Part shown: positions 6,433 through 16,200 of the stretch, piece after piece
Layout of the letters: each line of letters opens with the position of its first letter
Position numbering within the stretch: position 1 is the first letter of the stretch
From: Desulfoprunum benzoelyticum
Lineage (GTDB): Bacteria; Desulfobacterota; Desulfobulbia; Desulfobulbales; Desulfocapsaceae
Length of the DNA: 64,000 nucleotides
Reading direction: 5' to 3'
NCBI RefSeq assembly: GCF_014201505.1
Contig: NZ_JACHEO010000005.1
Span: forward strand, 1 to 64,000
Position numbers and translations under genes: made by a program
Notes under the pieces: generated by a model
The model's input: only the letters and a program-made list of their open reading frames with translations
Databases searched by the model: none
Told to the model about the DNA's origin: nothing

Positions 6433-7902
6433 TCAGCCCCCGTTCACCGGCAGCGACACGGTGAAGGCGCTGCCCTGGCCAAGCTTGCTCTCGACCCGGA
6501 TGCTGCCGCGATGGGCGGTGACGATGCTCTTGACGATCGCCAGCCCCAGGCCGGTGCCGTGGATCGTCCGGGTGTTGGCGTCCTTGACCCGGTAGAAGCT
6601 GGCGAAGATCTCCTCGAGGTCCTCCTCGGGGATGCCGTAGCCGCTATCGCGGACCGTCACCGCCAGGCAACCGCCGTCGACCCCGGCCGCCACGGTCACC
6701 CGGCCGCCCGCCGGCGAGTACTTGATGGCGTTGGTGATCAGGTTGGTGAAGACCTCGTCGAGGCCCTGGGGGTTGCCCTGGATCAGCGGCAGCGTCGGCA
6801 GCGGCTCGAGGGCCAGCTCGAGCCCGGCCGCCGTCGCCGCCGGGAGATGGAAGGCGACCTGCTCCTCCAGCAGCGTGCGGAGGTCGAGCTCCTCTTTGGC
6901 GTTGGCGATCAGCCCGGCCTCGATCCGGGCGAGGTCGAGCAGTTCCGACACCATGTTGGTGAGGTTGTGGATCTTGCCCGAGGCCCGCTCGAGGATCTCG
7001 CGCTGCTTGGCGGTGACCTCGCCGGCGAGGCCGTCGAGGATGACCTGGATCTGCATCAGCAGCGAGTTCATCGGCCCGCGGATCTCGTGCGAGACCATCG
7101 ACACGAAGTCCGACTTCATCCGCTCCATCTTCTTGCCGGCGGTGATGTCGTGGAGGACGACGATGGTACCGAGGTTGGCGCCGGTGCGGCCGCGGAACGG
7201 GGCGCAGCGGACGTCGAGGATCCGCTCGGGGCGGCCGTCGGCGGCGGGCACGGTGTGTTCCCGGACGATTTCGGTGAAGGTGTCGGCCGGCATCGCCAGC
7301 GCCTCGTCGATCATCTGCTGCAGCACCACCCCGGCGGCGACCTCCTCGACCCGGCGGCCGACGACGTCGCTCTCGGCCCAGCCGGTCATCTGCAGGAAGG
7401 CGGGATTGGCGAGGACGATGCGCTGTTCGCCGTCGGTCGTCATGACCCCGTCCATCAGGCGGTTGACGACGACCCGCAGCCGCGACTTGCTGTCGGCGAT
7501 GTCCTGCAGGGCCCGGGTATAGCGGAGCGACTTGGCGACGATGCCCCGCAGCTGGTCGGGGGTGAACGGTTTGGGGATGAAGTCGAAGGCCCCCTTCTTC
7601 ATCGCCTCGATCGAATGCTCGACCGTCGCGTAGCCGGTGATGACGATGACGACCGTGTCCGGGTGGTGTTCCCGGACCGCGGCGAGGACATCGAAGCCCG
7701 ACAGCACCGGCATCATCAGGTCGACGAGGATGATGTCGAAATGGCGGTCGGCGATCAGCGCCAGCCCCTGCTCGCCGTCGGCGGCGAGAACGACGTCGAA
7801 CCCCATCTCCTCGAGGACCATCCGGCACGCCTCGCGGATCCGCGATTCGTCGTCGACCACCAGGATCCGTCCCTTGTCTTTCGTCCCTGCTCCGATATCC
7901 AT
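6433..7902 (-). CDS. Hybrid receiver-PAS-histidine kinase
   Basis: 489 residues, no membrane segment. Domain order: an N-terminal receiver (VVDDESRIREAC, phospho-Asp in IILVDLMMPV, conserved Lys in IPKPF), a PAS domain (about residues 140-265), HisKA with the phospho-accepting His in SMVSHEIRGP, then HATPase with NLITNAIKY, DSGYGIPE and GTGLGLAIV. An N-terminal receiver suggests that another kinase feeds it; the kinase gene one base upstream is the obvious candidate. ATG 7902 is chosen because GGAG lies 6 bases before it; TTG 7914 and ATG 7908 are alternatives. It is the last gene of the long minus-strand block that begins with the Hdr/Met genes. Confidence 0.85.
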   Translation of the reverse strand: MDIGAGTKDKGRILVVDDESRIREACRMVLEEMGFDVVLAADGEQGLALIADRHFDIILVDLMMPVLSGFDVLAAVREHHPDTVVIVITGYATVEHSIEAMKKGAFDFIPKPFTPDQLRGIVAKSLRYTRALQDIADSKSRLRVVVNRLMDGVMTTDGEQRIVLANPAFLQMTGWAESDVVGRRVEEVAAGVVLQQMIDEALAMPADTFTEIVREHTVPAADGRPERILDVRCAPFRGRTGANLGTIVVLHDITAGKKMERMKSDFVSMVSHEIRGPMNSLLMQIQVILDGLAGEVTAKQREILERASGKIHNLTNMVSELLDLARIEAGLIANAKEELDLRTLLEEQVAFHLPAATAAGLELALEPLPTLPLIQGNPQGLDEVFTNLITNAIKYSPAGGRVTVAAGVDGGCLAVTVRDSGYGIPEEDLEEIFASFYRVKDANTRTIHGTGLGLAIVKSIVTAHRGSIRVESKLGQGSAFTVSLPVNGG

Positions 7903-7915
7903 GCCCATCTCCAAG

Positions 7916-9448
7916 CTAGCCGATCGAATCGAACAGGATCACGTCCGACATCGGCACCAGCGGCAGTTCGAGGGCAAAGGTCGTTCCCTCCGGGCTCGTG
8001 TCCTTGACGTAAATCCGTCCGTGGTTTTCTTCCATGATGCCGTAGGCCATGCTCAGCCCGAGGCCGGTCCCCTTGCCCACCTCCTTGGTGGAGAAGAAGG
8101 GATCGAAAATCTTCGACATGTTTTCCGCCGGGATACCGCCCCCGGTATCGCTGACCTCGAGGATCGCCTTGCGGTTGGGCCGGTCCTCATAGGTGCGGAG
8201 GGTCAGCGTGCCGTTGCCGTCCATCGCGTCGACGGCATTGATGATCAGGTTGATGACGACCTGGCACAGCTGGTTCTTGTCGGCATTGACCAGGACCGGG
8301 GCCGCCGGGGCGTCCTCGACGACCTTGACGTGGAGGAACAGCTTCTGGTCGCGGACCAGCCGCAGGCTCTCGCCCAGCGCCTCGTTGAGCTGGAAATACT
8401 GGCGGGTCGGGTTGGACTGGCGGCTGTAGGCGAGGAGGTTCTTGACGATCTCCTGGCAGCGCTGGGTATCCTCGATGATGTAGCGCAGATTCTGCTCGAG
8501 GGGGTGATCCTTCTCCAGCTTCTCCCGCATCATGCTGGCGTAGAGCAGGATGCCGGTCAGCGGGTTGTTGATCTCGTGGGCGACGCCGGCCGCCAGGCGG
8601 CCGAGCGAGGCCAGTTTCTCCGACTGGATCAGTTGGGCGTGGGCCTCCTTCAACTGGCGCTCGACCTCCAGCTTGTCCCGCAGGTCGTTGAAGATCCCGG
8701 CGGTCGCCGCCTCCCGCCCGTCCTCGTAGATGATGACGGCGGTCATCTCCGCCGGCACCTCGGCGCCGTCCTTGCGGCGGATCGTCACCCGGGTGATCGG
8801 CAGCTTGCCCTTTTCGCCGATCTCCTCGCTGCGCAGCTTCCGCATGATCTCCCGCGCCACCCCGGGCGGGTAGTAATCCTCGATGTTGACGTTGTCGATG
8901 TCATAACCGGAATAGCCGAACAGCTCCTCCGCCGCCCTGTTCATCAGGATGATCCGGCCCTGGCGGTCGGCGGCGATGATGCCGGAGACGGAGGTCTGGA
9001 CGACCTGGTCGATCAGCTCCCGGACGCCGCTGTACATCTTCTCGAGATTCTTGACCCGGGTGACGTCGCGGATGCTCTCGATGATGAAATCGACCTCCCC
9101 GTCGGCGCCGAGAATCGGCGAAAACACCCGCTCCTCCCAGCCTTCGCCGCCGTAGACGTCGTGGTACTTGAGCAGCACCGACTGACCGCTGCGGGTATGC
9201 ACCGCCCGGGCCAGCGGGCATTCGCCCTGTTCGGCGCAGGGGAATTTCTGCTCGGGATAATTGCGGAGGTTGACTTCCCGGCAGGAGCGACCGATGATCT
9301 CCTCCTCCTCGACCCCCATCTTCTCCAGGTACCGGCCGTTGACGGCGATGATCGTCCGGTCGGGCAGGAGGATGATCGTGGGGTAGGACAGTGACTCGAA
9401 CACCCGCAGCCGCCAGTCGATTTCCCTGTCGATGCCTTTGTTCATCAT
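7916..9448 (-). CDS. PAS-domain sensor histidine kinase with a Cys-rich first PAS
   Basis: 510 residues, soluble. Two PAS domains (about residues 10-130 and 140-265) precede HisKA ([17 protein letters not shown], phospho-His) and HATPase ([25 protein letters not shown]), an NtrB-like arrangement. The first PAS carries Cys56, Cys71 and Cys77 in RSCREVN and [10 protein letters not shown], a potential metal, Fe-S or redox sensing site. Start ATG 9448 follows GGAGGAAGAACGGCC; the longer frame to 9592 has no such signal. The next gene starts after the stop with almost no gap. Together the two kinases and the upstream CheY-like protein form a phosphorelay-sized set. Confidence 0.85.
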   Translation of the reverse strand: MMNKGIDREIDWRLRVFESLSYPTIILLPDRTIIAVNGRYLEKMGVEEEEIIGRSCREVNLRNYPEQKFPCAEQGECPLARAVHTRSGQSVLLKYHDVYGGEGWEERVFSPILGADGEVDFIIESIRDVTRVKNLEKMYSGVRELIDQVVQTSVSGIIAADRQGRIILMNRAAEELFGYSGYDIDNVNIEDYYPPGVAREIMRKLRSEEIGEKGKLPITRVTIRRKDGAEVPAEMTAVIIYEDGREAATAGIFNDLRDKLEVERQLKEAHAQLIQSEKLASLGRLAAGVAHEINNPLTGILLYASMMREKLEKDHPLEQNLRYIIEDTQRCQEIVKNLLAYSRQSNPTRQYFQLNEALGESLRLVRDQKLFLHVKVVEDAPAAPVLVNADKNQLCQVVINLIINAVDAMDGNGTLTLRTYEDRPNRKAILEVSDTGGGIPAENMSKIFDPFFSTKEVGKGTGLGLSMAYGIMEENHGRIYVKDTSPEGTTFALELPLVPMSDVILFDSIG

Positions 9449-9548
9449 GGCCGTTCTTCCTCCACAGTATTGCAGCGATCCCGCCACACGAGCCGACTGC
9501 ACCACCCCCCGGACGGCGTCGGCGCCGCCGCAGCGATTCGCCGCCGCC

Positions 9549-10079
9549 TCAGCCATTGCTGGGCCCCGCCGGCGGCCGGCTGTCGATGACAAAGGTGTGC
9601 CTCAGGCAATCGACGGTCCGGGCGGCGCAATCCGCCGGCACCACCAGGTGGATGCTGGTCCCGGAACAGCCGGAGGCCAGCAGCGGGATCGCCGCCGCCA
9701 GCACCGGGGCGATCGCCGCCTCGGCGATGCCGTAGCGATCCTGGAAGTGCGGCCCGTGCAGATAGACCATCTCCACCGGCGCCAGCTGCCGCCACGACCC
9801 GGGACCGGCGCCGGTCCCGGATTCCAGCAGGCGGCGAATCCGCTGGTCCCGATCATCGTCGGACGCCAGCAGCAGCGACAGCCGCATCGTGCCGGCGGAG
9901 AGGGGCTGCAGGGTCACCAGCTGAAAGGTCACGCCGGCCTGGCCCAGGGAGGCGATCATCTCCCCCCAGTGCGCCAGCCGTTGCCCCGGGAACTCCACCG
10001 TGAACAGGGACAGACCGGTGACGGTCGAGACTCCGTAGATGCGGATCTGGGGTTCCCAGTATACAGCAATTGTTTCCAT
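9549..10079 (-). CDS. ACT-like regulatory protein (paralogue 2)
   Basis: 176 residues without a catalytic domain. The segments SLFTVEFPGQRLAHWGEMIA and GTSIHLVVPADCAARTVDCL have the beta-alpha-beta pattern and spacing of aspartate-kinase-type ACT modules, one in each half. It lies 24 bases downstream of a second ACT-like gene and overlaps no other gene. ACT modules usually bind amino acids or small ligands and modulate partner proteins. The position between the Hdr/Met genes and two kinases suggests a sensing role, but that is inference. The start has no strong ribosome binding site. Confidence 0.6.
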   Translation of the reverse strand: METIAVYWEPQIRIYGVSTVTGLSLFTVEFPGQRLAHWGEMIASLGQAGVTFQLVTLQPLSAGTMRLSLLLASDDDRDQRIRRLLESGTGAGPGSWRQLAPVEMVYLHGPHFQDRYGIAEAAIAPVLAAAIPLLASGCSGTSIHLVVPADCAARTVDCLRHTFVIDSRPPAGPSNG

Positions 10080-10103
10080 TGGCAGCTCAGAAAACTTCGG
10101 TAC

Positions 10104-10667
10104 TCACCGTTTGATCTGGGTGATGGAAAACTCGGGCCGGAAGGGGGAATGATGCTCCGGCAGATCGACTATGGCGCCCAGTATTGCCACCGCCTCATCG
10201 AGCCGCGGAAAGTCGATGTTGACCGACAACGCCGAGATCGAGGTGCAGAGGCTGTGGACAGCGATCCCGGCCTCGGCCAGGGAGGCGACGACGCGGCCGA
10301 GCAGGGCGGGGCTGCGGCGATGCGGAAAAATCGTCAGCGTCCCGACCCCGGCGATCCGCTCTATCCGCTCCGTTCCCGGCCGGCCGGCGACATCGCCAGC
10401 GTCGACCGGGACGGCGGCGAGGAGCGCATCGACCTCCAGGGCCGCGGCGGCGGCAACGCAGAAGGTGCTGCGGAGCAGGTCGCCATCGCGGCCGGAGCAG
10501 AAATAGGTCAGATTGATCCGCCGCCCCGCCAACTGCCGCAGCACGATCGGCAGCGACCGGTCGGCAATTGCGACCTGGCGGCAGGTGTACTGGACCAGTT
10601 CGGGGCTGAACTTGATGCCGCCGACATCGATCCGGGGTTCATCTGGAGGCGTTAGCTGCTTCTCCAC
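10104..10667 (-). CDS. ACT-like regulatory protein (paralogue 1)
   Basis: 187 residues. The N-terminal part (GGIKFSPELVQYTCRQVAIA, then a RRINLTYFC strand) and the C-terminal part (GVGTLTIFPHRRSPALLGRV, then AGIAVHSLCTSISALSVNID) look like paired ACT modules. The second closely follows the aspartokinase pattern in which Ser/Thr and Asn line a ligand pocket. No kinase or dehydrogenase domain is attached. The only in-frame start found is GTG 10667, so the N-terminus is uncertain. The gene sits directly upstream of a second ACT-like gene and downstream of a CheY-like regulator, in the same orientation. Confidence 0.6.
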   Translation of the reverse strand: MEKQLTPPDEPRIDVGGIKFSPELVQYTCRQVAIADRSLPIVLRQLAGRRINLTYFCSGRDGDLLRSTFCVAAAAALEVDALLAAVPVDAGDVAGRPGTERIERIAGVGTLTIFPHRRSPALLGRVVASLAEAGIAVHSLCTSISALSVNIDFPRLDEAVAILGAIVDLPEHHSPFRPEFSITQIKR

Positions 10668-10744
10668 TCGTCATCGGCCGGTAAAAGATGGGAATTCATC
10701 CTCCGGACAGCGCCGGAGGATCAGGGGATATTGCACGGACGAAT

Positions 10745-10784
10745 CCCGCATCGAACACATGGACCTTCTCCGTTTCGATGCGGG
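10745..10784. repeat. 11-bp perfect inverted repeat downstream of the CheY-like gene
   Basis: CCCGCATCGAA (10745-10755) and TTCGATGCGGG (10774-10784) are separated by 18 bases. The stem is strong but has no T tract in either direction. It may be a processing or pausing structure that separates the CheY-like gene from the ACT genes rather than a true intrinsic terminator. Confidence 0.6.
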
Positions 10785-10792
10785 AATGGGGT

Positions 10793-11176
10793 CTACAGGC
10801 TGTCCTGGACGATCTCAACGAGCTTGTCCATGTCGACCGGCTTCGCCACGTAGTCGTCGGCCAGGGTCGTCTTGCCGCCCATGTGGGTGTAGTTGGTCGA
10901 GGAGATCGCATCGGTGACCGCCGTCAGCAGGACGATGACGATGCCCTTGTACTCCTCGGACGTCTTCAGCTCGTTGCACAGGGTGTAGCCGTCCTTGCGC
11001 GGCATCATGACATCGAGGATGATCAGTGCCGGCCGCTCCTCCTTGATTTTGGCCATCGCCTCGACGCCGTCATAGGCCTTGGCGACCCGGAAATTCTTGC
11101 TCTCCAGTTTCATGGCCATCATCTCGACCAGATCGGTATCGTCATCCACTACCAGTATGAGATTGTTCTTACTCAT
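10793..11176 (-). CDS. CheY-like single-domain response regulator
   Basis: 127 residues comprising only a receiver domain: acidic pair VVDDDTD near residue 10, phospho-acceptor Asp in LIILDVMMPRKDG (about residue 55), Thr in LLTAV, and Lys in DYVAKPVD. It has no output domain. An insertion TNYTHMGGKTTLADDY between beta4 and beta5 is longer than in CheY. The ribosome binding site GAGGAGG lies just behind a short hairpin (11189-11204). The gene lies between metF and the ACT genes; a stand-alone receiver there could link the downstream kinases to the Hdr/Met complex, but this is not shown by sequence. Confidence 0.85.
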   Translation of the reverse strand: MSKNNLILVVDDDTDLVEMMAMKLESKNFRVAKAYDGVEAMAKIKEERPALIILDVMMPRKDGYTLCNELKTSEEYKGIVIVLLTAVTDAISSTNYTHMGGKTTLADDYVAKPVDMDKLVEIVQDSL

Positions 11177-11188
11177 GCTCTTTTCCTC

Positions 11189-11204
11189 CTCAACATCTGT
11201 TGAG
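11189..11204 (-). promoter_or_regulatory. Short hairpin abutting the CheY-like gene ribosome binding site
   Basis: On the minus strand CTCAAC-AGAT-GTTGAG forms a 6-bp perfect stem. It is followed immediately by GAGGAAAAGAGC and the ATG at 11176. It could tune translation of the CheY-like gene relative to metF. Confidence 0.35.
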
Positions 11205-11221
11205 ATCAGTCTCAGGTTTAT

Positions 11222-12145
11222 CTATACTACAGGTCTGGGCAGCAGGCCGGCTCGTTCAACGATTTCCTTGACCTTTTCTTCCCAGTCGATGGCCATGATG
11301 TGGAAGCCGGCGACGCCCTCGATCTTCTTCAGCCGCTCGATGGTCTCGATGCAGATGGTGATGCCCTCCTCCGGCTGCTTCTCCTTCGGCTGGGCCGCCA
11401 TCCGGTCGACGATCTCCTGGGGGACGTCCATACCGGGCACCTTGTTCTTCATGTAGCGGGCGGCGCCGACCGACTTGATCGGGGTGATGCCGGCGAGGAT
11501 ATAGCACTTCTTGTGCAGCCCCATCGACCGCACCCCTTCCATCCATTTCTCGAACTTGTCGACGTTGAAGATGCACTGGGTCTGGATGAAATCCGCCCCC
11601 GCCGCGATCTTCTTGGCCAGACGCAGGACCCGCAGCTCGAAGGGATCGGCGAAGGGGTTGGCGGCGGCGCCGATGAACATCTTCGGCGGGTTCTTGAGCT
11701 CGGCCCCGCCCTGGAACAGCCCTTCGTCGCGCATCCGCTTGACCATCTGGATCATCTGGATGGAGTCGATGTCATGGACGTTGGCGGCCATCGGGTGGTC
11801 GCCGAACTTGGTGTGATCGCCGGACAGACAGAGCATCGTGTCGATCCCCAGCGAATAGGCGCCGATGATGTCGGCCTGCATCGCCAGGCGGTTGCGGTCG
11901 CGGCTGACGACCTGCAGCAGCGGGTTGAGCCCCTCCTGCCTGAGAATCGCCGAGGCGGCGAGACTCGACATCCGCACCATCGCCGTCTGGTTGTCGGTGA
12001 CGTTGATCGCATCGACGACGCCCTCGAGATATTTTCCCTTCTCCCGCACCTTATCGGGCATGCACCCCCGCGGCGGGCCGCACTCGGAGGTTACTGCCAG
12101 ATGCCCTGCGGCCAGTACCTTCTCCAGTTTGCTTTCGGTTTTCAT
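11222..12145 (-). CDS. metF: Methylenetetrahydrofolate reductase, MetF-type
   Basis: 307 residues of the MetF TIM-barrel family, which reduces methylene-THF to methyl-THF. Visible family features are TSECGPPRG near the N-terminus (the catalytic-Glu region), SRDRNRLAMQADIIGA, the folate/FAD loop CLSGDHTKFGDHP with its conserved Asp, and GADFIQTQCIF. Its ATG overlaps the stop of the MetV gene (ATGA), typical of tightly co-expressed MetVF pairs. In Moorella and related anaerobes, MetF, MetV, HdrABC and MvhD are encoded together and form one complex; the same set is present here. It would act in the methyl branch of the Wood-Ljungdahl pathway. Confidence 0.9.
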   Translation of the reverse strand: MKTESKLEKVLAAGHLAVTSECGPPRGCMPDKVREKGKYLEGVVDAINVTDNQTAMVRMSSLAASAILRQEGLNPLLQVVSRDRNRLAMQADIIGAYSLGIDTMLCLSGDHTKFGDHPMAANVHDIDSIQMIQMVKRMRDEGLFQGGAELKNPPKMFIGAAANPFADPFELRVLRLAKKIAAGADFIQTQCIFNVDKFEKWMEGVRSMGLHKKCYILAGITPIKSVGAARYMKNKVPGMDVPQEIVDRMAAQPKEKQPEEGITICIETIERLKKIEGVAGFHIMAIDWEEKVKEIVERAGLLPRPVV

Positions 12146-12810
12146 TCTGCCAGATCCTCTCTGATTATCTTTCTTGGGCCAGCGCCTTTACCTGCCCGCC
12201 AGTCCTTGGCCGGGGCAATCTCCACATAGCGATCCTGCTGCCCTAATTCCTTCAACCGCTCCCAGATCAGGGCCCAGGCGCAGTCGACATCGTCGCCGAT
12301 CTCGCAGTGGCCGTTCGTCGACCCACCGCAGGGACCGTTCATCAGCTGTTTGGCACAGCGGGCGATCGGGCAGATGCCGCCGGTTTCACCGAGCAGGCAA
12401 TTGCCGCAGCCCATGCACCTCTCGGCCCAGACGCCCTGCCGTTCCGAGGCCCCCATGAACTTGGTGTTGAGGGCCGGGTAGACAGGTTTGTTCTTGAAGC
12501 GGCGGGCCACTTCCTGGACCCCGCAGCCACAGGCCATCGACATCACCGCGTCGACGCCGTCGAGCATCGGCACCAGCTCCTCGACATACTCGGGGTCGCA
12601 CTGGCGCTCGAGGGTGTGTTCCCGCACCTCGATGCTGGCGCCGGCCTTGAGCAGGGCCATCTGCAGCCCGGAGGCGAGCAGTCCCACCTCCTTGCGGCCG
12701 CCGGCGGCGCAGACCGTCACGCACTCGTTGCAGCCGACAAGCAGGATGCGCCGATAGGGACGAATATATTCAATGAGTTCTTCCAGGGGTTTTCGTTCTG
12801 CCGTGATCAT
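12142..12810 (-). CDS. metV: MetV-like iron-sulfur/zinc partner of MetF
   Basis: 222 residues of the methylenetetrahydrofolate reductase C-terminal family (MetV). The N-terminal part has VGCNECVTVCAAGGRKEV. The C-terminal part carries a Cys-rich ligand set CMGCGNCLLGETGGICP followed by ARCAK, then GPCGGSTNGHCEI. MetV couples MetF to electron donors in acetogens and sulfate reducers. Start ATG 12810 follows GGAGAGTG. It lies between the MvhD-like gene and metF, overlapping the latter by four bases, which fits a stable MetVF unit docked to HdrA/MvhD. Confidence 0.88.
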   Translation of the reverse strand: MITAERKPLEELIEYIRPYRRILLVGCNECVTVCAAGGRKEVGLLASGLQMALLKAGASIEVREHTLERQCDPEYVEELVPMLDGVDAVMSMACGCGVQEVARRFKNKPVYPALNTKFMGASERQGVWAERCMGCGNCLLGETGGICPIARCAKQLMNGPCGGSTNGHCEIGDDVDCAWALIWERLKELGQQDRYVEIAPAKDWRAGKGAGPRKIIREDLAE

Positions 12811-12854
12811 TGTTGTTCACTCTCCTGTTGCAAAAAATTGCAGGGAAATCGTCT

Positions 12855-13289
12855 TCAAGCCGCTTTTCCCGTTTCAATGGCGGCATGGATCGGGCTCGGC
12901 CCCATCCGACGGATCTTCTCGGTGATCTCCGTCGCCACCTGGGCGAAACGGTAGCCCATGCCGGCGGACATCGTCACCATTTCCAGGCGATCCGGCTCGA
13001 TGCCGATTTCATCCATATATCTGCGAACATAGGCAACCATGCGGGCCGCCTTGGTATTGCCGTTCTTGAAGTGGCAGTCACCCTCGAGGCAGCCGGCGAC
13101 GTACACCCCGTCGGCCCCCTTCTCGAAGGCCTTGACGACGTGCATCGCATCGACCTTGCCCGAGCAGGGAACCCGGATGACCTTGACATTGGGGGGATAG
13201 GAAAGCCGCTGGCTCCCCGCCATGTCGGCGGCGGTATAGGCACAGTAGTGGCAGCAGAAGGCCACGATGACCGGTTCAAAGTTATCCAT
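12855..13289 (-). CDS. mvhD: MvhD/FrhD-like hydrogenase iron-sulfur subunit
   Basis: 144 residues of the methyl-viologen-reducing hydrogenase delta family (2Fe-2S protein). Motifs: VAFCCHYCAYTAAD at the N-terminus, VIRVPCSGKVD, and VAGCLEGDCHFKNGN, which supply the conserved cysteines. MvhD normally passes electrons between a hydrogenase or other donor and HdrA. ATG 13289 overlaps the TGA of hdrA (TGATG), so the two are translationally coupled. A GTG one codon earlier is possible. No Mvh hydrogenase subunits are nearby, so the donor here is likely another protein, such as MetFV. Confidence 0.9.
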   Translation of the reverse strand: MDNFEPVIVAFCCHYCAYTAADMAGSQRLSYPPNVKVIRVPCSGKVDAMHVVKAFEKGADGVYVAGCLEGDCHFKNGNTKAARMVAYVRRYMDEIGIEPDRLEMVTMSAGMGYRFAQVATEITEKIRRMGPSPIHAAIETGKAA

Positions 13290-16200
13290 CACGCGATACT
13301 CCTCTCAAAGAGTTCTTCCAGTTTGGCCATGATCCGGTCATCCTCGAACTGCATCAGCTGGATGGCCTTGGCCGGACAGACGGAGGCGCAGACACCGCAA
13401 CCGTGGCACTTGGCCGGATCGATTTCCGAATAGCCGTCGGCATTGATGTAGGGGATGCCGAAGGGGCAGGCCCGGACGCAGACCAGACAGGCGGCGCAGC
13501 GATCGCGGTCGACCCGGGCCGCCCTGGCCCCGAGATCGATGGTGTCGCGGGCCAGCATCGTCAACGCCCGCGAGGAGGCGGCCAGCGCCTGGGCGACACT
13601 CTCGCGGATCAGCTTCGGCCCGTGGGCGGTGCCGGCGACGAAGAAGCCGGGCACCGGCAGATCGACCGGCCGCAGTTTGACATGGTCTTCGAGGAAATAG
13701 CCGTCGGCGGTCCGCGGGATCTTGAAGATCATCGCCAACTCGTCGTTGCCGTCCTCGTCGGCCACCAGGCCGGTGCTGAGACAGAGCCGATCGGCGTTGA
13801 CGGTGATCTCGCGGCCCAGGACCGGGTCGTTGAAGGTGACCTCGACCATGTTCCCCACCGCCTTCACCTGCGGCGGCGCCTCGGCGCTGTAGCGGGCGAA
13901 GATCACCCCGGCCTGGCGCGCCTTCTGGTAATACTCCTCCTGGAAGCCGTAGGTCCGCATGTCGCGATACAGCACGAAAATGCGGGCTTCGGGGTTGACC
14001 TCGAGGATCCGCAGGGCGTTCTTGACCGCGGTCTGGCAGCAGATCCGGGAACAGTTGGGATTGTCGGCGGTCCGCGACCCGACGCACTGGATCATCACGA
14101 CGTTGTCCCAGGTCCGGACGGTCTCGGGATTTTCCGCGATCAGGGCCTGCAGCTCGAGCTGGGTCGACACCTGGCTGCACTCGTCGAGCAGGTACTGGGC
14201 GGGGCGGTTCGGCAGGGCGCCGGTGGCGAGAATCGTGACCCCGTGCTCGATCTGGCGGTAGAACATCTGCCGTCCGGTCTGCATCCCGGTCTTGAACATG
14301 CCGGGCAGACCGCTGTGGTCGACGATCAGCGCCCGGGTGATGACCTGGATGTTGGCATGGGCCTCGGTGCGGGCGACAAGATCACGCACCAGCGGCGCCA
14401 CTTCGTCACCTTCCAGGGTCCGGTGGATCTTCGCCGCCTGACCGCCGAGCGCGGCCGAGCGTTCGGCGAGGTAGACCTTGTGGCCGTGGTCGGCGAGCTG
14501 GAGGGCGGCGGTCATGCCGGCGACACCGCCGCCGACGACCAGCACGTCCTTGTTCATCGGCAGACTGTGGTCGGCCAGCGGCTGGGAGCGGACAACGCTG
14601 CCGACCGCCATCCGGACCAGGTCCTTGGCCTTTTCGGTCGCCCCTTCGGCCCGGTTGGCATGAACCCAGGTGACCTGATCGCGGATATTGGCAATCTCGA
14701 GAAGATAGCGGTTGAGGCCGGCCTTGCGGATGACTTCCTGGAACTTGGCCTCATGGGTGCGGGGCGAACAGCCGCCGATCACGACCCGGTTGATCTTCTC
14801 GTCGACGATGATCTGCTGGATCTGGCGCATCGACTCGCGGCTGCAGCCGTGGCCCTGGAGGCGGGAGACGGCGACATGGGGCAGGGTCCCGGCGTAGTCG
14901 GCCAGGGCGCCGGCATCGATGACCCCGCCGATATTCTCGCCGCAGTCGCAGATGAAGACCCCGACCCGCGGTTCCTCGCCGACCACGCCGAATTCGGGGG
15001 GCAGCAGTTCCTGGTCCGCCTCGGTCTTCTCGACCTTCTCGGCCGGGGCGAGATCACCGGCGGCCATGATCGCGGCGGCGCTGGCCTGGACCATGGTCTC
15101 GGGAATATCCTTCGGCGCCTCGATGACCCCGGCGACATAGACGCCGGGTACCGAAGTCACCACCGGGTTGAAGCCGTCGGTGGTCGGGAACCCGCCGCTG
15201 TTGAGATCAAGGCCCAGCTTGCCGGCCAGGACCCGGACGTCGTCGGCCACCCGGAAACCGGTGGAGAGGACGACGATATCGAATTCCTCCGTGACATTGA
15301 CGGGACCGCTGTCGGTGCCGTAGGTCACGACCAGATTGTCGACCCCGGCCGGGCGGAGGACACTGTGCGGCCGGCTGCGGACGAAGCGGACCCCGAACTC
15401 GTCCCGCGCCCGCAGAAAGTAGCGCTCGTAGTCCTTGCCCATGGTCCGCATGTCCATGTAGAAGATCGTCGTCTCGATGTCGTCGCCGAACCGCTCCTTC
15501 GTGACGATGGCCTCCTTCAGGGCGAACATGCAGCAGGCGCTCGAACAGTACTGGCCGGCCCCCTTCTGCAGGCCCCGGGAGCCGACGCACTGGATCCAGG
15601 CGACCTTCTTCGGCTGCTGGCCGTTCGAGGGCCGGATCAGCCGACCCATCGTCGGTCCGGAGGCGGACAGGATCCGCTCGTACTCGAGGCTGGTGACGAC
15701 GTCGGCCTGGGCGGCGTAGCCGAGATAATCGAGATGGCTGGGGTCGAACAGGGCGCCGCCGGGAACGAAGACGATCGAGGCGCACTTGACCTCGCGCCTG
15801 CTGCCGAAGTCGTCGGGGTTGATCGCCCCGGCCGGGCACGATTCCATCAGGGCCTTGACGTCGGTGCACTTGGCCATGTCGATCGAAAAGGCCTGGGGCG
15901 TCGCCTGGGGATAGCGCATGCAGGTCGGGGCGCGATGGTCGAGCCCGGGGGTGAACCGCACCCATTCCGGAAATTTCTTGTGGCACTCGCCGCAGGCGGT
16001 GCACTTGTCGAGGTTGATGAAGCGGGGGGCGGTCTCGAGCTGGACCGTGAAATCGCCCTTCGTGCCCTTGACGTCGGTGACCGTCGTCATCGTCACCAGT
16101 TCGATGTGTTCCTGGCGGCTGCCCTCGGAGAGATTGGGCGCCAGGGTGCACAGATCGCAGTTGTTGGTCGGGAAGGTGCGGTCGAGCTGGGTCATCAGCC

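Noticed and set aside
6355-8007. 550-codon plus-strand frame opposite the receiver-PAS-kinase gene
   Set aside because: Asp/Gly/His-rich shadow; starts inside the interspersed repeats.
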